Part shown: positions 51,931 through 59,361 of the stretch, in pieces
Layout of the letters: every line of letters starts with the position of its first letter
How positions within the stretch are numbered: the stretch's first letter is position 1
DNA from: Amycolatopsis methanolica 239
Lineage (GTDB): Bacteria > Actinomycetota > Actinomycetes > Mycobacteriales > Pseudonocardiaceae
Direction of reading: 5' to 3'
DNA length: 64,000 nucleotides
NCBI RefSeq assembly: GCF_000739085.1
Contig: NZ_CP009110.1
Span: 4,464,001 to 4,528,000 of the forward strand
Notes under the pieces: generated by a model
Databases searched by the model: none
Told to the model about the DNA's origin: nothing
What the model saw: only the letters and a program-made list of their open reading frames with translations
Program-made: the position numbers and the translations under genes

Positions 51931-52416
51931 TCAGTGGTGGTACTGGTGGACGACCGCGTGCCCCTTGCCGCGCCCGATCATCCACTTGTTCACCGGTGTG
52001 GTCAGCACGAACGCCACGACCAGCGAGAACGCCAACGCGCCCCAGAACAGCCCGTCGCCGAGGCCGGCGTCCATGGCGCCCGGCACCGTGACCATGACGA
52101 GGTTGTCCAGGATCTCCATCACCGCGATCGAGACGGTGTCGGCGGCGAGTGCGACCTTCAGCGCGGCCCGGAAGGGCACGCCCGCCTTGAGCACGCCGCG
52201 CATGGTGAGCGCGTACCCGAAGACGAACGCGAGCGCGACGGCGAGCGCGACGGTGGCGACGCCGTGCAGCCCGAGCGCGGTGCCGATGACCATGCCGAGC
52301 ACCTCGCCGATGGCGCAGCCGGTGAGGCAGTGCAGGGTGGCCTGCGCCGCGGCGGCCCAGGTGGCAGGCGGCCGGTGCCCGGCGTGCTCCGCGTGCTGGT
52401 GCGCCGAGTGGTCCAT
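51931..52416 (-). CDS. DUF4396 membrane protein under a copper-type operator
   Basis: 161-aa integral membrane protein matching DUF4396. A His-rich N-terminus (MDHSAHQHAEHAGHRPP) is followed by about four helices with TLHCLTGCAIGEVLGMVIGT, FVFGYALTMRGVLKAGVPF and VMEILDNLVMVTVPGAMDAG, and a His-rich C-terminal tail (KGHAVVHQYHH). The CLTGC motif and terminal His clusters are plausible Cu(I)/Cu(II) ligands. The start at 52416 is 17 bases from a canonical CsoR box, so the gene is almost certainly copper-inducible. Function is probably copper tolerance or transport; no CopA or CsoR gene is in the window. Confidence 0.85.
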   Translation of the reverse strand: MDHSAHQHAEHAGHRPPATWAAAAQATLHCLTGCAIGEVLGMVIGTALGLHGVATVALAVALAFVFGYALTMRGVLKAGVPFRAALKVALAADTVSIAVMEILDNLVMVTVPGAMDAGLGDGLFWGALAFSLVVAFVLTTPVNKWMIGRGKGHAVVHQYHH

Positions 52417-52433
52417 GTCATTCCCTCCGTCCA

Positions 52434-52450
52434 ATACCCCTAGGGGGTAT
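52434..52450. promoter_or_regulatory. CsoR-type copper operator
   Basis: ATACCCCTAGGGGGTAT is a near-perfect 17-bp dyad identical in form to the actinobacterial CsoR consensus (TACCCC-n-GGGGTA). It lies just upstream of the DUF4396 gene on the minus strand and about 60 bases upstream of the barstar gene on plus, so it might influence both. Confidence 0.85.
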
Positions 52451-52508
52451 CACTGGAGTGAAGATAACCCCCTGGTCCGGATCGCGCAACAATGCACGGG
52501 TGGAATCG

Positions 52509-52808
52509 ATGAAGATCGCCGAGCTGGACGGCCGCCGGATCACCGACCTCGCCTCGTTCCACCAGCAGGCGTCCGAGTTGCTCGACTTCGGCCCGTACTA
52601 CGGGCGCAACTTCGACGCCCTCTGGGACCGCCTCAGCCGGGACGTCGAGCGACCGGTGCGGGTCCGGTGGCTGCACGCGTCCACGAGCGGCGCTGCACTC
52701 GGCGAGGCGACCTTCGCGACGATCGTCGACATCTTCGAGAGCGCCGCACGGGAAGACCGTGAGTACGACGCGGTGCGCAGGCTGGAGTTCGAGCTGGTCG
52801 ATCCCTGA
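52509..52808 (+). CDS. Barstar-family ribonuclease inhibitor
   Basis: 99-aa cytosolic protein of the barstar fold: MKIAELDGRRITDLASFHQQ, the hallmark FGPYYGRNFDALWDRLSRDV (helix 2, with the conserved YGxNLDALWD pattern) and acidic DIFESAAREDREYDAV with FELVDP at the end. Barstar neutralises barnase by inserting helix-2 Asp residues into the active site. No barnase-like or other secreted RNase gene is adjacent, so it is an orphan immunity-type gene; the partner toxin may be elsewhere or from competitors. The ATG at 52509 lacks a strong SD; a GTG at 52500 is possible. Confidence 0.88.
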   Translation: MKIAELDGRRITDLASFHQQASELLDFGPYYGRNFDALWDRLSRDVERPVRVRWLHASTSGAALGEATFATIVDIFESAAREDREYDAVRRLEFELVDP

Positions 52809-52818
52809 CCGCGCTCGA

Positions 52819-54039
52819 TCACCTCCGCGCGGCGCGCACCGACTGGACGATCACCGCGAGCACGGCCAGCCCGCCGACGGCGAACCCGTAGACGATCGCG
52901 GTCGGCCGCAACCCGGCCGAAGCCGCCGCGAAGCCCGCGATCACCGCCGGGATGCTGAACGCCAGGTAGGCCACGACGTAGACCACCGCGAACAACTCGC
53001 CCCGTTCGGCCGGCGCGGCGAGCCGCGCGAGCGTGCCGAAGCTCGCCAGCGCCGACGCCCCGAACCCGACCCCGGACACGACCGTCCCGGCGGCGGCGAG
53101 CGCGAGAATGTCCGCCAGCACGCCCGCGAGGGTGATGCCCATGCCGATCGCCAGCAACGCGGCGCCGGCCTGCAGCACCGCGCCGACCGGGGCCGTGCGC
53201 AGCACCAGCGAGGTCAGCGCGCCCGTTCCGCACAGCAGGGTCACGACGAGCCCGCCGACGAGGTGGTTGGACATCCCGAACAACCCGGCCGCCACCGACG
53301 GCCCGAGCGACAGGTAGAGGCCGCCGAGGGCCCAGCTGGAGACCAGGATCGGCACCAGCGCGAACAGGTCGGGCCGCAGCCGCGCCGGGACGCCGAGCCG
53401 CGGGGTGAGCGAGGCCAGCGCGCCGGGGCGGCGGGCCGAGGTCTCGGGCAGGCCGGCGGTCAGCAGCAGCGCGACGACCATTCCGGCGAGCAGGAGCGCG
53501 TAGACGAGGTGCGTGGGGGCGGGCGCGAACTGGACGAGCGCGCCGCAGCCCAGGGCGCCGAGGGCGAGCCCGCTCGTCGGGGCGACGCTGCTGAACACAC
53601 CGGCACGGCCGGGCGCGTGCGGCGGGTTGAGGTCGACCAGCGTCGCGCCGAGCACAGACATGGCCGCCCCGGTGGCGACGCCCTGCACGACGCGCGCCGC
53701 GAACAGCGCGGAGACGTCCCCGGCGACCAGGAACAGCACGAGCGAGACGGCTTCCCCGACGATCGCCGCGGCCAGCACCGGCCGCCGCCCGACGTGGTCG
53801 GACAGTGCGCCGACGACCAGCAGCGACGCGATCAACCCCAGGACGTACACCGCGAAGATCACGGTGAGCGTCATCGACGAGAAGCCCCATTCCTGCTGGT
53901 AGACGACGTAGAGCGGGGACGGGACGCTGGAAGCGGCCATGAACAGCACGAAGATCACCGCGACCGCCGTGAACGCCACCGGGTGCGGCAGCCGGGCTCT
54001 CGGACGGGCCGCGACGGCGACGGCGGGGGAACTCGACAT
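52819..54039 (-). CDS. Major facilitator superfamily transporter
   Basis: 406-aa MFS protein with twelve predicted helices. MFS motif A-like loop GALSDHVGRRPVLAAAIVGE joins TM2-3, and FAARVVQGVATGAAMSVLGA matches TM4. The N- and C-halves are separated by a short basic loop (SARRPGALASLTPRLGVPAR). It is probably a proton-driven efflux pump. The ATG at 54039 is preferred over 54045. Divergent transcription from a TetR gene across an 80-base region with two operator-like dyads strongly suggests TetR-controlled efflux. Substrate unknown. Confidence 0.9.
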   Translation of the reverse strand: MSSSPAVAVAARPRARLPHPVAFTAVAVIFVLFMAASSVPSPLYVVYQQEWGFSSMTLTVIFAVYVLGLIASLLVVGALSDHVGRRPVLAAAIVGEAVSLVLFLVAGDVSALFAARVVQGVATGAAMSVLGATLVDLNPPHAPGRAGVFSSVAPTSGLALGALGCGALVQFAPAPTHLVYALLLAGMVVALLLTAGLPETSARRPGALASLTPRLGVPARLRPDLFALVPILVSSWALGGLYLSLGPSVAAGLFGMSNHLVGGLVVTLLCGTGALTSLVLRTAPVGAVLQAGAALLAIGMGITLAGVLADILALAAAGTVVSGVGFGASALASFGTLARLAAPAERGELFAVVYVVAYLAFSIPAVIAGFAAASAGLRPTAIVYGFAVGGLAVLAVIVQSVRAARR

Positions 54040-54055
54040 CAGCACTCCTCAGAAA

Positions 54056-54108
54056 AGCAAAGATCGATGCGTTAGGACGACCATAGCGCAAACGCAACGA
54101 TCGATGCG
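54056..54108. promoter_or_regulatory. Two TetR-type operators between MFS and TetR genes
   Basis: CGCAACGATCGATGCG (54093-54108) is a 16-bp dyad with 7 of 8 paired positions, and AGCAAAGATCGATGCG (54056-54071) matches it at 13 of 16 bases. Centres are 37 bases apart in the 80-base divergent region, placing one near each start. Confidence 0.6.
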
Positions 54109-54119
54109 ATAATTTCTTC

Positions 54120-54671
54120 ATGTCCGCCACCACCAGCACAACCCGTCCCGGCGGCCGGTCCGCGCGAGTGCGTGCCGCCGTGCACCGCGCCGTCGTGGAG
54201 TTCCTGGCCGAGAACCCCGCCGAGGCGCTGACGCTGCCGTTGATCGCGACACGCGCGGGCGTGCACCCGACCACGCTGTACCGGCGGTGGGGGTCGGTCG
54301 CCGAGTTGATGGCGGACGTGGCGAGCAGCCGGTTCAGCGGCGACATCGTCGTGCCGGACACCGGCTCGCTGCGCGAGGACCTGCGGCGGTGGGCGTCGGA
54401 CGTGGCGACCGACCTGGCCGACCCGGACGTGCTGGCGATCATGCGGGCCGCGATCGGTTCGAGCCCGGATGGCGGCTGCGCGTGCACCGCGGACCGGCAT
54501 GCCCAGCTGACGGCGATCCTCGATCGCGAACGTTCCCGCGGCGGGACCGCGCCGGAGACCGCGCACGCTGCGGACGTCCTGCTCGGGCCGCTGTACTACC
54601 GGGCGATCTTCGCAGGTCAACCGGCGGATCCCGGCTGGACCACCGAGCTGGTCGACACGCTGCTGAAGTAA
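54120..54671 (+). CDS. TetR-family repressor of the adjacent MFS gene
   Basis: 183-aa TetR/AcrR regulator. The DNA-binding domain contains LTLPLIATRAGVHPTTLYRR with WGSVAELMADV, and a C-terminal domain resembles the TetR_C_16 type (DPDVLAIMRAAIGSSPDGGC, VLLGPLYYRAIFAGQPADPG). The CACT region SPDGGCACTAD carries two cysteines that could be redox- or metal-sensitive. The ATG at 54120 is positioned next to an operator dyad, so autoregulation is likely. Divergent from the MFS gene it presumably represses. Confidence 0.88.
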   Translation: MSATTSTTRPGGRSARVRAAVHRAVVEFLAENPAEALTLPLIATRAGVHPTTLYRRWGSVAELMADVASSRFSGDIVVPDTGSLREDLRRWASDVATDLADPDVLAIMRAAIGSSPDGGCACTADRHAQLTAILDRERSRGGTAPETAHAADVLLGPLYYRAIFAGQPADPGWTTELVDTLLK

Positions 54672-54686
54672 TCCGCTTGCCGCCAA

Positions 54687-54722
54687 TTACTCAGGCGAGT
54701 AACTTTTTACTCATGCGGGTAA
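54687..54722 (+). promoter_or_regulatory. Tandem dyads, the second overlapping the TetR start codon
   Basis: TTACTCAGGCGAGTAA (54687-54702) is a perfect inverted repeat. TTACTCATGCGGGTAA (54707-54722) matches with one mismatch, and its centre contains the ATG of the next TetR gene. The 20-base spacing suits cooperative binding of two dimers. Occupancy would block initiation directly, so tight autorepression is expected. Confidence 0.7.
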
Positions 54723-55342
54723 TCAAGGAGGTGCGGCCGGACCTGGGCCTGAGCCCGGCCGAGGAGGCGCGCCGTTCGCAGATCATCGCGGCGACCCTGG
54801 CGACGATCTCGGAGCTGGGGTACCGCCGGACGTCGTTCGCCCGCATCAAGGAACGTGCGGGGCTGAGCAGCACGCGGTTGATCGGCTACCACTTCGGCAC
54901 GAAGGCGGGGCTGATGCAGGCGGTGGTGACGACGGCGATGAGCATCCGGGACAGGTACCTGGAGGAGCGGGCCGGCGACACGACGGACCGGGCCGCGATG
55001 CTGCGCGCGTTGATCGAAACGGAGGTCATGTTCGCCCGCGACCACCCCGAGTGCGTGCGGGTGCTGCGTGAGGTGGCCGCGAACGCGGACGACCCGGACG
55101 GCTGGCCGGTGGCGGGCCCGCTGCTGAGCGGTTTCCGGACGGGCCGCATCGAGCGGATGCTGACCCAGGGGCAGCGGGAGGGCGCCTTCGGCGAGTTCTC
55201 GGCCGAGGTCGCGGCCCGCACGATCGCGCAGAGCATCGACGGCGCGATCCAGGCCTACGCCGAGAACCCGGCCCTGGACCTGGAGTCCTACGGACGGCAA
55301 CTGGCCGACTTCTTCGAACAGGCTGTGGCAGCGAAGAATTGA
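54713..55342 (+). CDS. TetR-family regulator, autoregulated
   Basis: 209-aa TetR/AcrR regulator. The HTH is SQIIAATLATISELGYRRTS with FARIKERAGLSSTRLIGYHF and GTKAGLMQAVVTT. The ligand domain contains LIETEVMFARDHPECVRVLR and RTIAQSIDGAIQAYAENPAL. The ATG at 54713 sits within the second of two tandem operator dyads. A GC-rich terminator follows directly after its stop, so it is monocistronic, and no obvious target gene adjoins it except the upstream TetR/MFS module. Its regulon may be elsewhere. Confidence 0.87.
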   Translation: MRVIKEVRPDLGLSPAEEARRSQIIAATLATISELGYRRTSFARIKERAGLSSTRLIGYHFGTKAGLMQAVVTTAMSIRDRYLEERAGDTTDRAAMLRALIETEVMFARDHPECVRVLREVAANADDPDGWPVAGPLLSGFRTGRIERMLTQGQREGAFGEFSAEVAARTIAQSIDGAIQAYAENPALDLESYGRQLADFFEQAVAAKN

Positions 55343-55352
55343 GGTGCTCCCA

Positions 55353-55379
55353 TTCGCGGGCCACCCCGGGGCCCGCGAA
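55353..55379 (+). terminator. GC-rich terminator hairpin
   Basis: TTCGCGGGCC (55353-55362) pairs perfectly with GGCCCGCGAA (55370-55379) around a seven-base loop, 11 bases after the TetR stop. No T-tract follows. Confidence 0.7.
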
Positions 55380-55626
55380 CGGACTTCGCCGCGCCGCCCC
55401 GCCGACGCCTCCGCAATCTCACCCCAGCAACCCCGCTGTGCCAGTGTCACAACCCCGATAACCTTGCCCCTACCCGCTCACTAACTTCCCTTCCCCCCAA
55501 CCGCATCAAGGCAACTGGCACAACGCCGACTCCCCCACCCGACGCGACACCTACAGCCAACTCCCCTCGCACCCAGCCCCCAAAGCGACTGTCACCACCG
55601 CACGGCGTTCCCCAAACCCCCGCCCG
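55380..55626. other. Intergenic C-rich gap
   Basis: About 250 bases rich in CCCC and CAACC, unusually A-containing for this window (CCGATAACCTTGCCCC, CTCACTAACTTCCC). No open frame with coding character, RNA gene or clear dyad was seen. It separates two TetR genes that converge on it. Confidence 0.4.
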
Positions 55627-56196
55627 TCAGGGCCGCAGCCCGGACAACGCCGTCTCCACCACCTGATCCGCGAACTCCACCGTGAGCGGCCCGCGCTGCA
55701 TCCACCGCACCGTCACCGGCCCCCAGATCACGTCCACCGCCACGTCCAGGTCCACATCGGACAGCTGCCCGGCTTCCACCGCCTTGCGCAGCCGCTGCTT
55801 CTTCAGCTCCCGCACCGGTTCGTCGAGCCGCTCGGCGTACATCCGCGCCAGCTCCGGATCGTGCATGATCTCCGAGCTGAGCGCACGCATCGTGAGGTCG
55901 AAGCGCTCGTCGGTCAGCTCCTTGACCGTCGCGCGCAGCACCGTCTTCAGATCCGCCTCCAGGTCACCGGTGTCGGGCAGCCCGCCACCGTCCCCTTCGG
56001 ACAGCATCAGGAACGCGTCCAGCAGCACCGCCCCCTTCGAGGGCCACCAGCGGTAGATCGTCTGCTTCCCGACGCCCGCCCGCGCGGCGATCCCTTCGAT
56101 GCTCAGCTTCGCGTACCCGACTTCACCCACCAATTCGAACGCGGCAGCCAGGATCGCCTGCCGCGAGCTCTCGTTGCGACGACTCGCATCTGGCAC
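55627..56196 (-). CDS. TetR-family repressor of the divergent SDR gene
   Basis: 189-aa TetR/AcrR regulator. The HTH is AILAAAFELVGEVGYAKLSI with EGIAARAGVGKQTIYRWWPS, and the C-terminus is the TetR_C_11-like type (MHDPELARMYAERLDEPV, VDVIWGPVTVRWMQRGPL). The GTG at 56196 opens MPDASRRNESS. The 94-base divergent region to the SDR gene holds a perfect AGACGGTCCGTCT dyad next to a strong promoter, so the protein very likely represses the SDR gene and itself. Confidence 0.89.
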   Translation of the reverse strand: MPDASRRNESSRQAILAAAFELVGEVGYAKLSIEGIAARAGVGKQTIYRWWPSKGAVLLDAFLMLSEGDGGGLPDTGDLEADLKTVLRATVKELTDERFDLTMRALSSEIMHDPELARMYAERLDEPVRELKKQRLRKAVEAGQLSDVDLDVAVDVIWGPVTVRWMQRGPLTVEFADQVVETALSGLRP

Positions 56197-56223
56197 GTCC
56201 CAACACTACCACAGACCAAGACG

Positions 56224-56272
56224 AGACGGTCCGTCTTGACACCTGCCAGCCCGAGACGCTACGGTTCGTCTC
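56224..56272 (+). promoter_or_regulatory. SDR promoter with TetR operator dyads
   Basis: TTGACA (56236-56241) and TACGGT (56260-56265) with an 18-base spacer form a sigma-A-like promoter for the SDR gene. A perfect dyad AGACGGTCCGTCT (56224-56236) abuts the -35, and AGACG..CGTCT (56254-56271), sharing ACGGTTCGTCT, spans the -10. Binding at either would block RNA polymerase. Confidence 0.68.
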
Positions 56273-56290
56273 ACAACGAAAGGAGCCCAG

Positions 56291-57132
56291 ATGACCACCA
56301 CCTCCCTTCCCGCGTCTGGTTCATCACCGGTGCGAGCCGCGGCCTCGGCCGCGCCTTCACCGAAGCCGCCCTCGATCGGGGTGACCGGGTGGTCGCGGGC
56401 TCCCGCACCATCACCACCGAGGCGACCGACCGGCTGCTGCCCGTCCAGCTCGACGTCACCCGGCGCGAGGACGTGTTCCGGGCCGTCGAGCAGGCCGTCG
56501 ACCGCTTCGGCCACCTCGACGTCGTGGTCAACAACGCAGGCACCCTGTCCATGGGCATGGTCGACGAGTTCACCGAGGACGAGGCCAGTGCCGCGATGGA
56601 GGCGAACTTCTTCGGCGCGCTCTGGGTGAGCCAGGCTGTGCTACCGGTGATGCGGCGCCGCCGGTCCGGGCGCATCCTGCAGATTTCGAGCATCGCCGCG
56701 CTGGGCGGGTTCCCGATGACGGGTCTCTACAGCGCGAGCAAGTTCGCCCTGGAGGGCATGAGCGAGGCGCTGGCCCGGGAGGCGGCCTCGTTCGGCGTCA
56801 AGGTCAGCATCGTGCAGCCCGGCGGCTATTGGACCGACCTCTTCACCGCACCCGCGATGGCCTCGCCGGTCGACGACTACGCGCCGCTACGGCAGGAGAT
56901 GGAGCGGCAGTGGAGTGAGGGTTCGGTGGACAGCGATCCCGCGCTCGCCGCCGAGGCGCTGCTGAAACTCGCGGACAGCGAGGATCCGCCGTTGCGCCTG
57001 CTGCTCGGCAGCATGGTCTACGACCTGGCGCACGACCTCACGCGGCAGCGCCTGGACGGCTGGGCGGACTGGGAGGAGGTGAGCCGCGCGGCCGAGAAGG
57101 CGATCCCGATGCCGGTCACACCAGGAACGTGA
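56291..57132 (+). pseudogene. Short-chain dehydrogenase/reductase, frameshift near the start
   Basis: Classical SDR with cofactor motif VWFITGASRGLGRAFTEAAL (TGxxxGxG), VVVNNAGTLSMGMVDEF, the catalytic Ser and YxxxK in RILQISSIAALGGF and GLYSASKFALEGMSEALA, and VSIVQPGGYWTDLF. The only good start, ATG 56291 (AAGGAGC upstream), is out of frame with this: MTTTS must shift to LPSRVWFITG. One missing C in ACCACCTCCC (~56300) explains it; corrected length is 280 aa. The rest of the gene is intact, so a sequencing error is likely. NADP(H) preference and substrate are unknown. Regulated by the divergent TetR; its 3' end overlaps convergent ilvA by 17 bases. Confidence 0.82.
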
Positions 57133-58375
57133 ACAGGGGGCTGTCCGGCGGGACGCGCTCGATGCGGTGCGGGCCGGCCGCCATCCGCTTCATCATCGGT
57201 TCGAGGTTGTCCGGCGAGCCCAGCTCGATCCCGACCAGAGCCGGGCCGGTCTCGCGGTTGTTGCGCTTGACGTATTCGAAGAGCGTGATGTCGTCGTCGG
57301 GGCCGAGCACATCGTCGAGGAAACGGCGGAGCGCGCCGGGCTCCTGCGGGAACTCGACGAGGAAGTAGTGCTTGCGCCCCTCGAAGATCAGGGCTCGCTC
57401 GACGATCTCGGCGTAGCGGCTGACGTCGTTGTTGCCACCGGAAACGATGCACAGCACGGTCGAGCCCGGCTCCAGGTCGAGGTCCAGCCCGAGCGCGGCC
57501 GGTGACAGCGCGCCGGCGGGCTCGGCGATGATGCCGTCGGACTGGTAGAGGTCGAGCATCTCGACGCAGATCTTGCCCTCGGGCACGGCGATCATGCCGG
57601 GCCGGCGCTCGGCGGCAAGGGCGTAGGTGTGCTGCCCGACGAGCCGGACGGCGGCGCCGTCGACGAACGGGTCGATGGTTTCCATGGCGACGGGGGCGCC
57701 GTGCTCGAGTGCGAGAGCCATGCTGGCCGCGCCCTGCGGCTCGGCGCCGATCACCCGCACCTCGGGGTGGGTCTCGCGGAGCCAGGCGAGGGTTCCGGCG
57801 AGCAGGCCACCGCCGCCGACCGGCACGATCACGGCGTCGGGGGCGCGGCCGAGCTGCTCGATGGCCTCCTTGACGACGGTGCCCTGCCCGGCGATCGTGC
57901 GCGGATCGTCGAACGCGGGGATCATCGTCGTGCCGGTGCTCGCCGCGTACTCCTGCGCGGCGGCGGCAGCGTCGTCGTAGGTGTCGCCGTGCATCACGAT
58001 CTGCACGTGCTCACCGCCCAGCCGGGCAACGCGGTCCCGTTTCTGCCGTGGGGTGGTACGCGGCAGGTAGACGCGGGCGAGGACCCCGAGGGCGGCTGAG
58101 GCGAACGCCACACCCTGGCCGTGGTTGCCGGCGCTCGCGCACACGACGCCGCGGGCGCGTTCCTCCAGTGAGAGCTGGCTCACCAGGTTGTAGGCGCCAC
58201 GGCCTTTGTAGGAGCGGACGGCGGACAGGTCCTCGCGCTTGAGCCAGACGTCCACGCCGTGCTGCAGCGAAAGCCGTTCGTTGCGGTGCAGTGGCGTCGG
58301 CTGCATGACCCCGGCGAACCGGGCGGCCGCCATCGCCACGTCGGCCGCCCGCACGGGGTCGGGCCCGTTACCCAC
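57116..58375 (-). CDS. ilvA: Threonine ammonia-lyase (threonine dehydratase)
   Basis: 419-aa PLP enzyme that deaminates threonine to 2-oxobutyrate, the first step of isoleucine synthesis. PLP Lys57 is in DLSAVRSYKGRGAYNLVSQL, substrate loop CASAGNHGQGVAFASAAL, phosphate loop VPVGGGGLLAGTLAWLRET. The C-terminal ~85 residues contain one ACT-like regulatory domain (KHYFLVEFPQEPGALRRFLD, ALVGIELGSPDNLEPMMKRM), matching the short IlvA/TdcB-plus-ACT form of actinobacteria, so feedback control by isoleucine is plausible. The GTG at 58375 follows AGGAGG. The gene stands alone; convergent with the SDR gene. Confidence 0.92.
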   Translation of the reverse strand: MGNGPDPVRAADVAMAAARFAGVMQPTPLHRNERLSLQHGVDVWLKREDLSAVRSYKGRGAYNLVSQLSLEERARGVVCASAGNHGQGVAFASAALGVLARVYLPRTTPRQKRDRVARLGGEHVQIVMHGDTYDDAAAAAQEYAASTGTTMIPAFDDPRTIAGQGTVVKEAIEQLGRAPDAVIVPVGGGGLLAGTLAWLRETHPEVRVIGAEPQGAASMALALEHGAPVAMETIDPFVDGAAVRLVGQHTYALAAERRPGMIAVPEGKICVEMLDLYQSDGIIAEPAGALSPAALGLDLDLEPGSTVLCIVSGGNNDVSRYAEIVERALIFEGRKHYFLVEFPQEPGALRRFLDDVLGPDDDITLFEYVKRNNRETGPALVGIELGSPDNLEPMMKRMAAGPHRIERVPPDSPLFTFLV

Positions 58376-58459
58376 GACTTGGTTCCTCCTGTCGGCGTAG
58401 ACGTCATTCGTACCAAAGCCGTGCCGGGCGCCCGCACCCGGAGCGGCCGGTGCCAGATA

Positions 58460-58966
58460 ATGCGTGCCGTGGGTGCCGAGCGGGGACAACTGGTGGAGGA
58501 ATACGGCCCGGCGTGGTCGCCGGGACCGTTCGAGCGGGGCACCGACGGGCCGCACGTGGTCCTCGCCGGTGTCGACGGCTCCCCCAGCGCGTCCAGGGCG
58601 GGCGCCTACGCGGCCGGGCTGGCGCGGCGGCAGCGGTCGCGGCTGGTGCTGGTGTACGTGCTGGCGCCGACGGCGTGGACTGGCATGGCAAGCGGCTACC
58701 TCGCGGCGGCCCAGGAGCAGGCCTACGAAGCGACGATCGACGAGATGCGCCGACCGATCCGCGACCTGGCCGACGAGGCCGGCCTGCCCATCACGTTCAT
58801 CGTCCGCCGCGGCGACGCCTTCACGGAACTCCGCCGTACGGCGGTCGAGCTGCACGCCGACCTCGTCGTGGTGGGCGCATCGGAGAGCCGGGGCCACCGG
58901 ATCGTCGGCTCGGTGGCGAACCGCCTCGTGCGGTCCGGCCTGTGGCCGGTGACAGTGGTGCCCTGA
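58460..58966 (+). CDS. Universal stress protein (UspA family)
   Basis: 168-aa single-domain universal stress protein. The N-terminal strand HVVLAGVDGSPSASRAGAYA and the ATP-binding signature VVVGASESRGHRIVGSVANR (GxxGxR-like) with LVRSGLWPVTVVP at the C-terminus are typical. A ~30-residue N-terminal extension precedes the domain. The ATG at 58460 is in frame; the GTG five codons later is an alternative. Divergent from ilvA. USPs in actinomycetes often belong to the dormancy/hypoxia regulon; no such operator was identified. Confidence 0.86.
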   Translation: MRAVGAERGQLVEEYGPAWSPGPFERGTDGPHVVLAGVDGSPSASRAGAYAAGLARRQRSRLVLVYVLAPTAWTGMASGYLAAAQEQAYEATIDEMRRPIRDLADEAGLPITFIVRRGDAFTELRRTAVELHADLVVVGASESRGHRIVGSVANRLVRSGLWPVTVVP

Positions 58967-59361
58967 CCACCGCCCGCGACGGCTGATCCGCTGCCGCCGA
59001 ACCACCCGCGACGCCTCAGGCCAGCCCCAGGAGACCGGCCACCCAGGAGATTCAGCACGCGGTCAAATCCAGCTCGGTGCGGACCCACACCCTTGCGCGA
59101 GCCGCCGCGACGGATCACGGCCCGCCTGCCGCCGAGAAAACCTAACGATCCCGCGCGAGCAGCCCTCGACCGCGGCCGGCCCCAGCGGCCACCGCACAGA
59201 CCGGTCGACCGCAGGCCACGGAGGCCACCCGTTCCGGCCGCGCGAGCTCGCCACCACGCGCAAACCGCCCTGGGTAGGCCATCCTGGCGCAGCACTCACC
59301 ACCACGCAGCCCAGTCGGCCGCAGGCGGCGACGCCCTGGCCGCACCGGGCAGCTCGACCAC
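58967..59361. other. Intergenic region without a supported gene
   Basis: 395 bases between the USP stop and the convergent kinase stop. The text is GC-rich without strong periodicity; short repeats of CCGCGACG and GGCCACC are seen. Frames are open on both strands but show no conserved motif. I see no terminator with a good stem. Confidence 0.4.
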
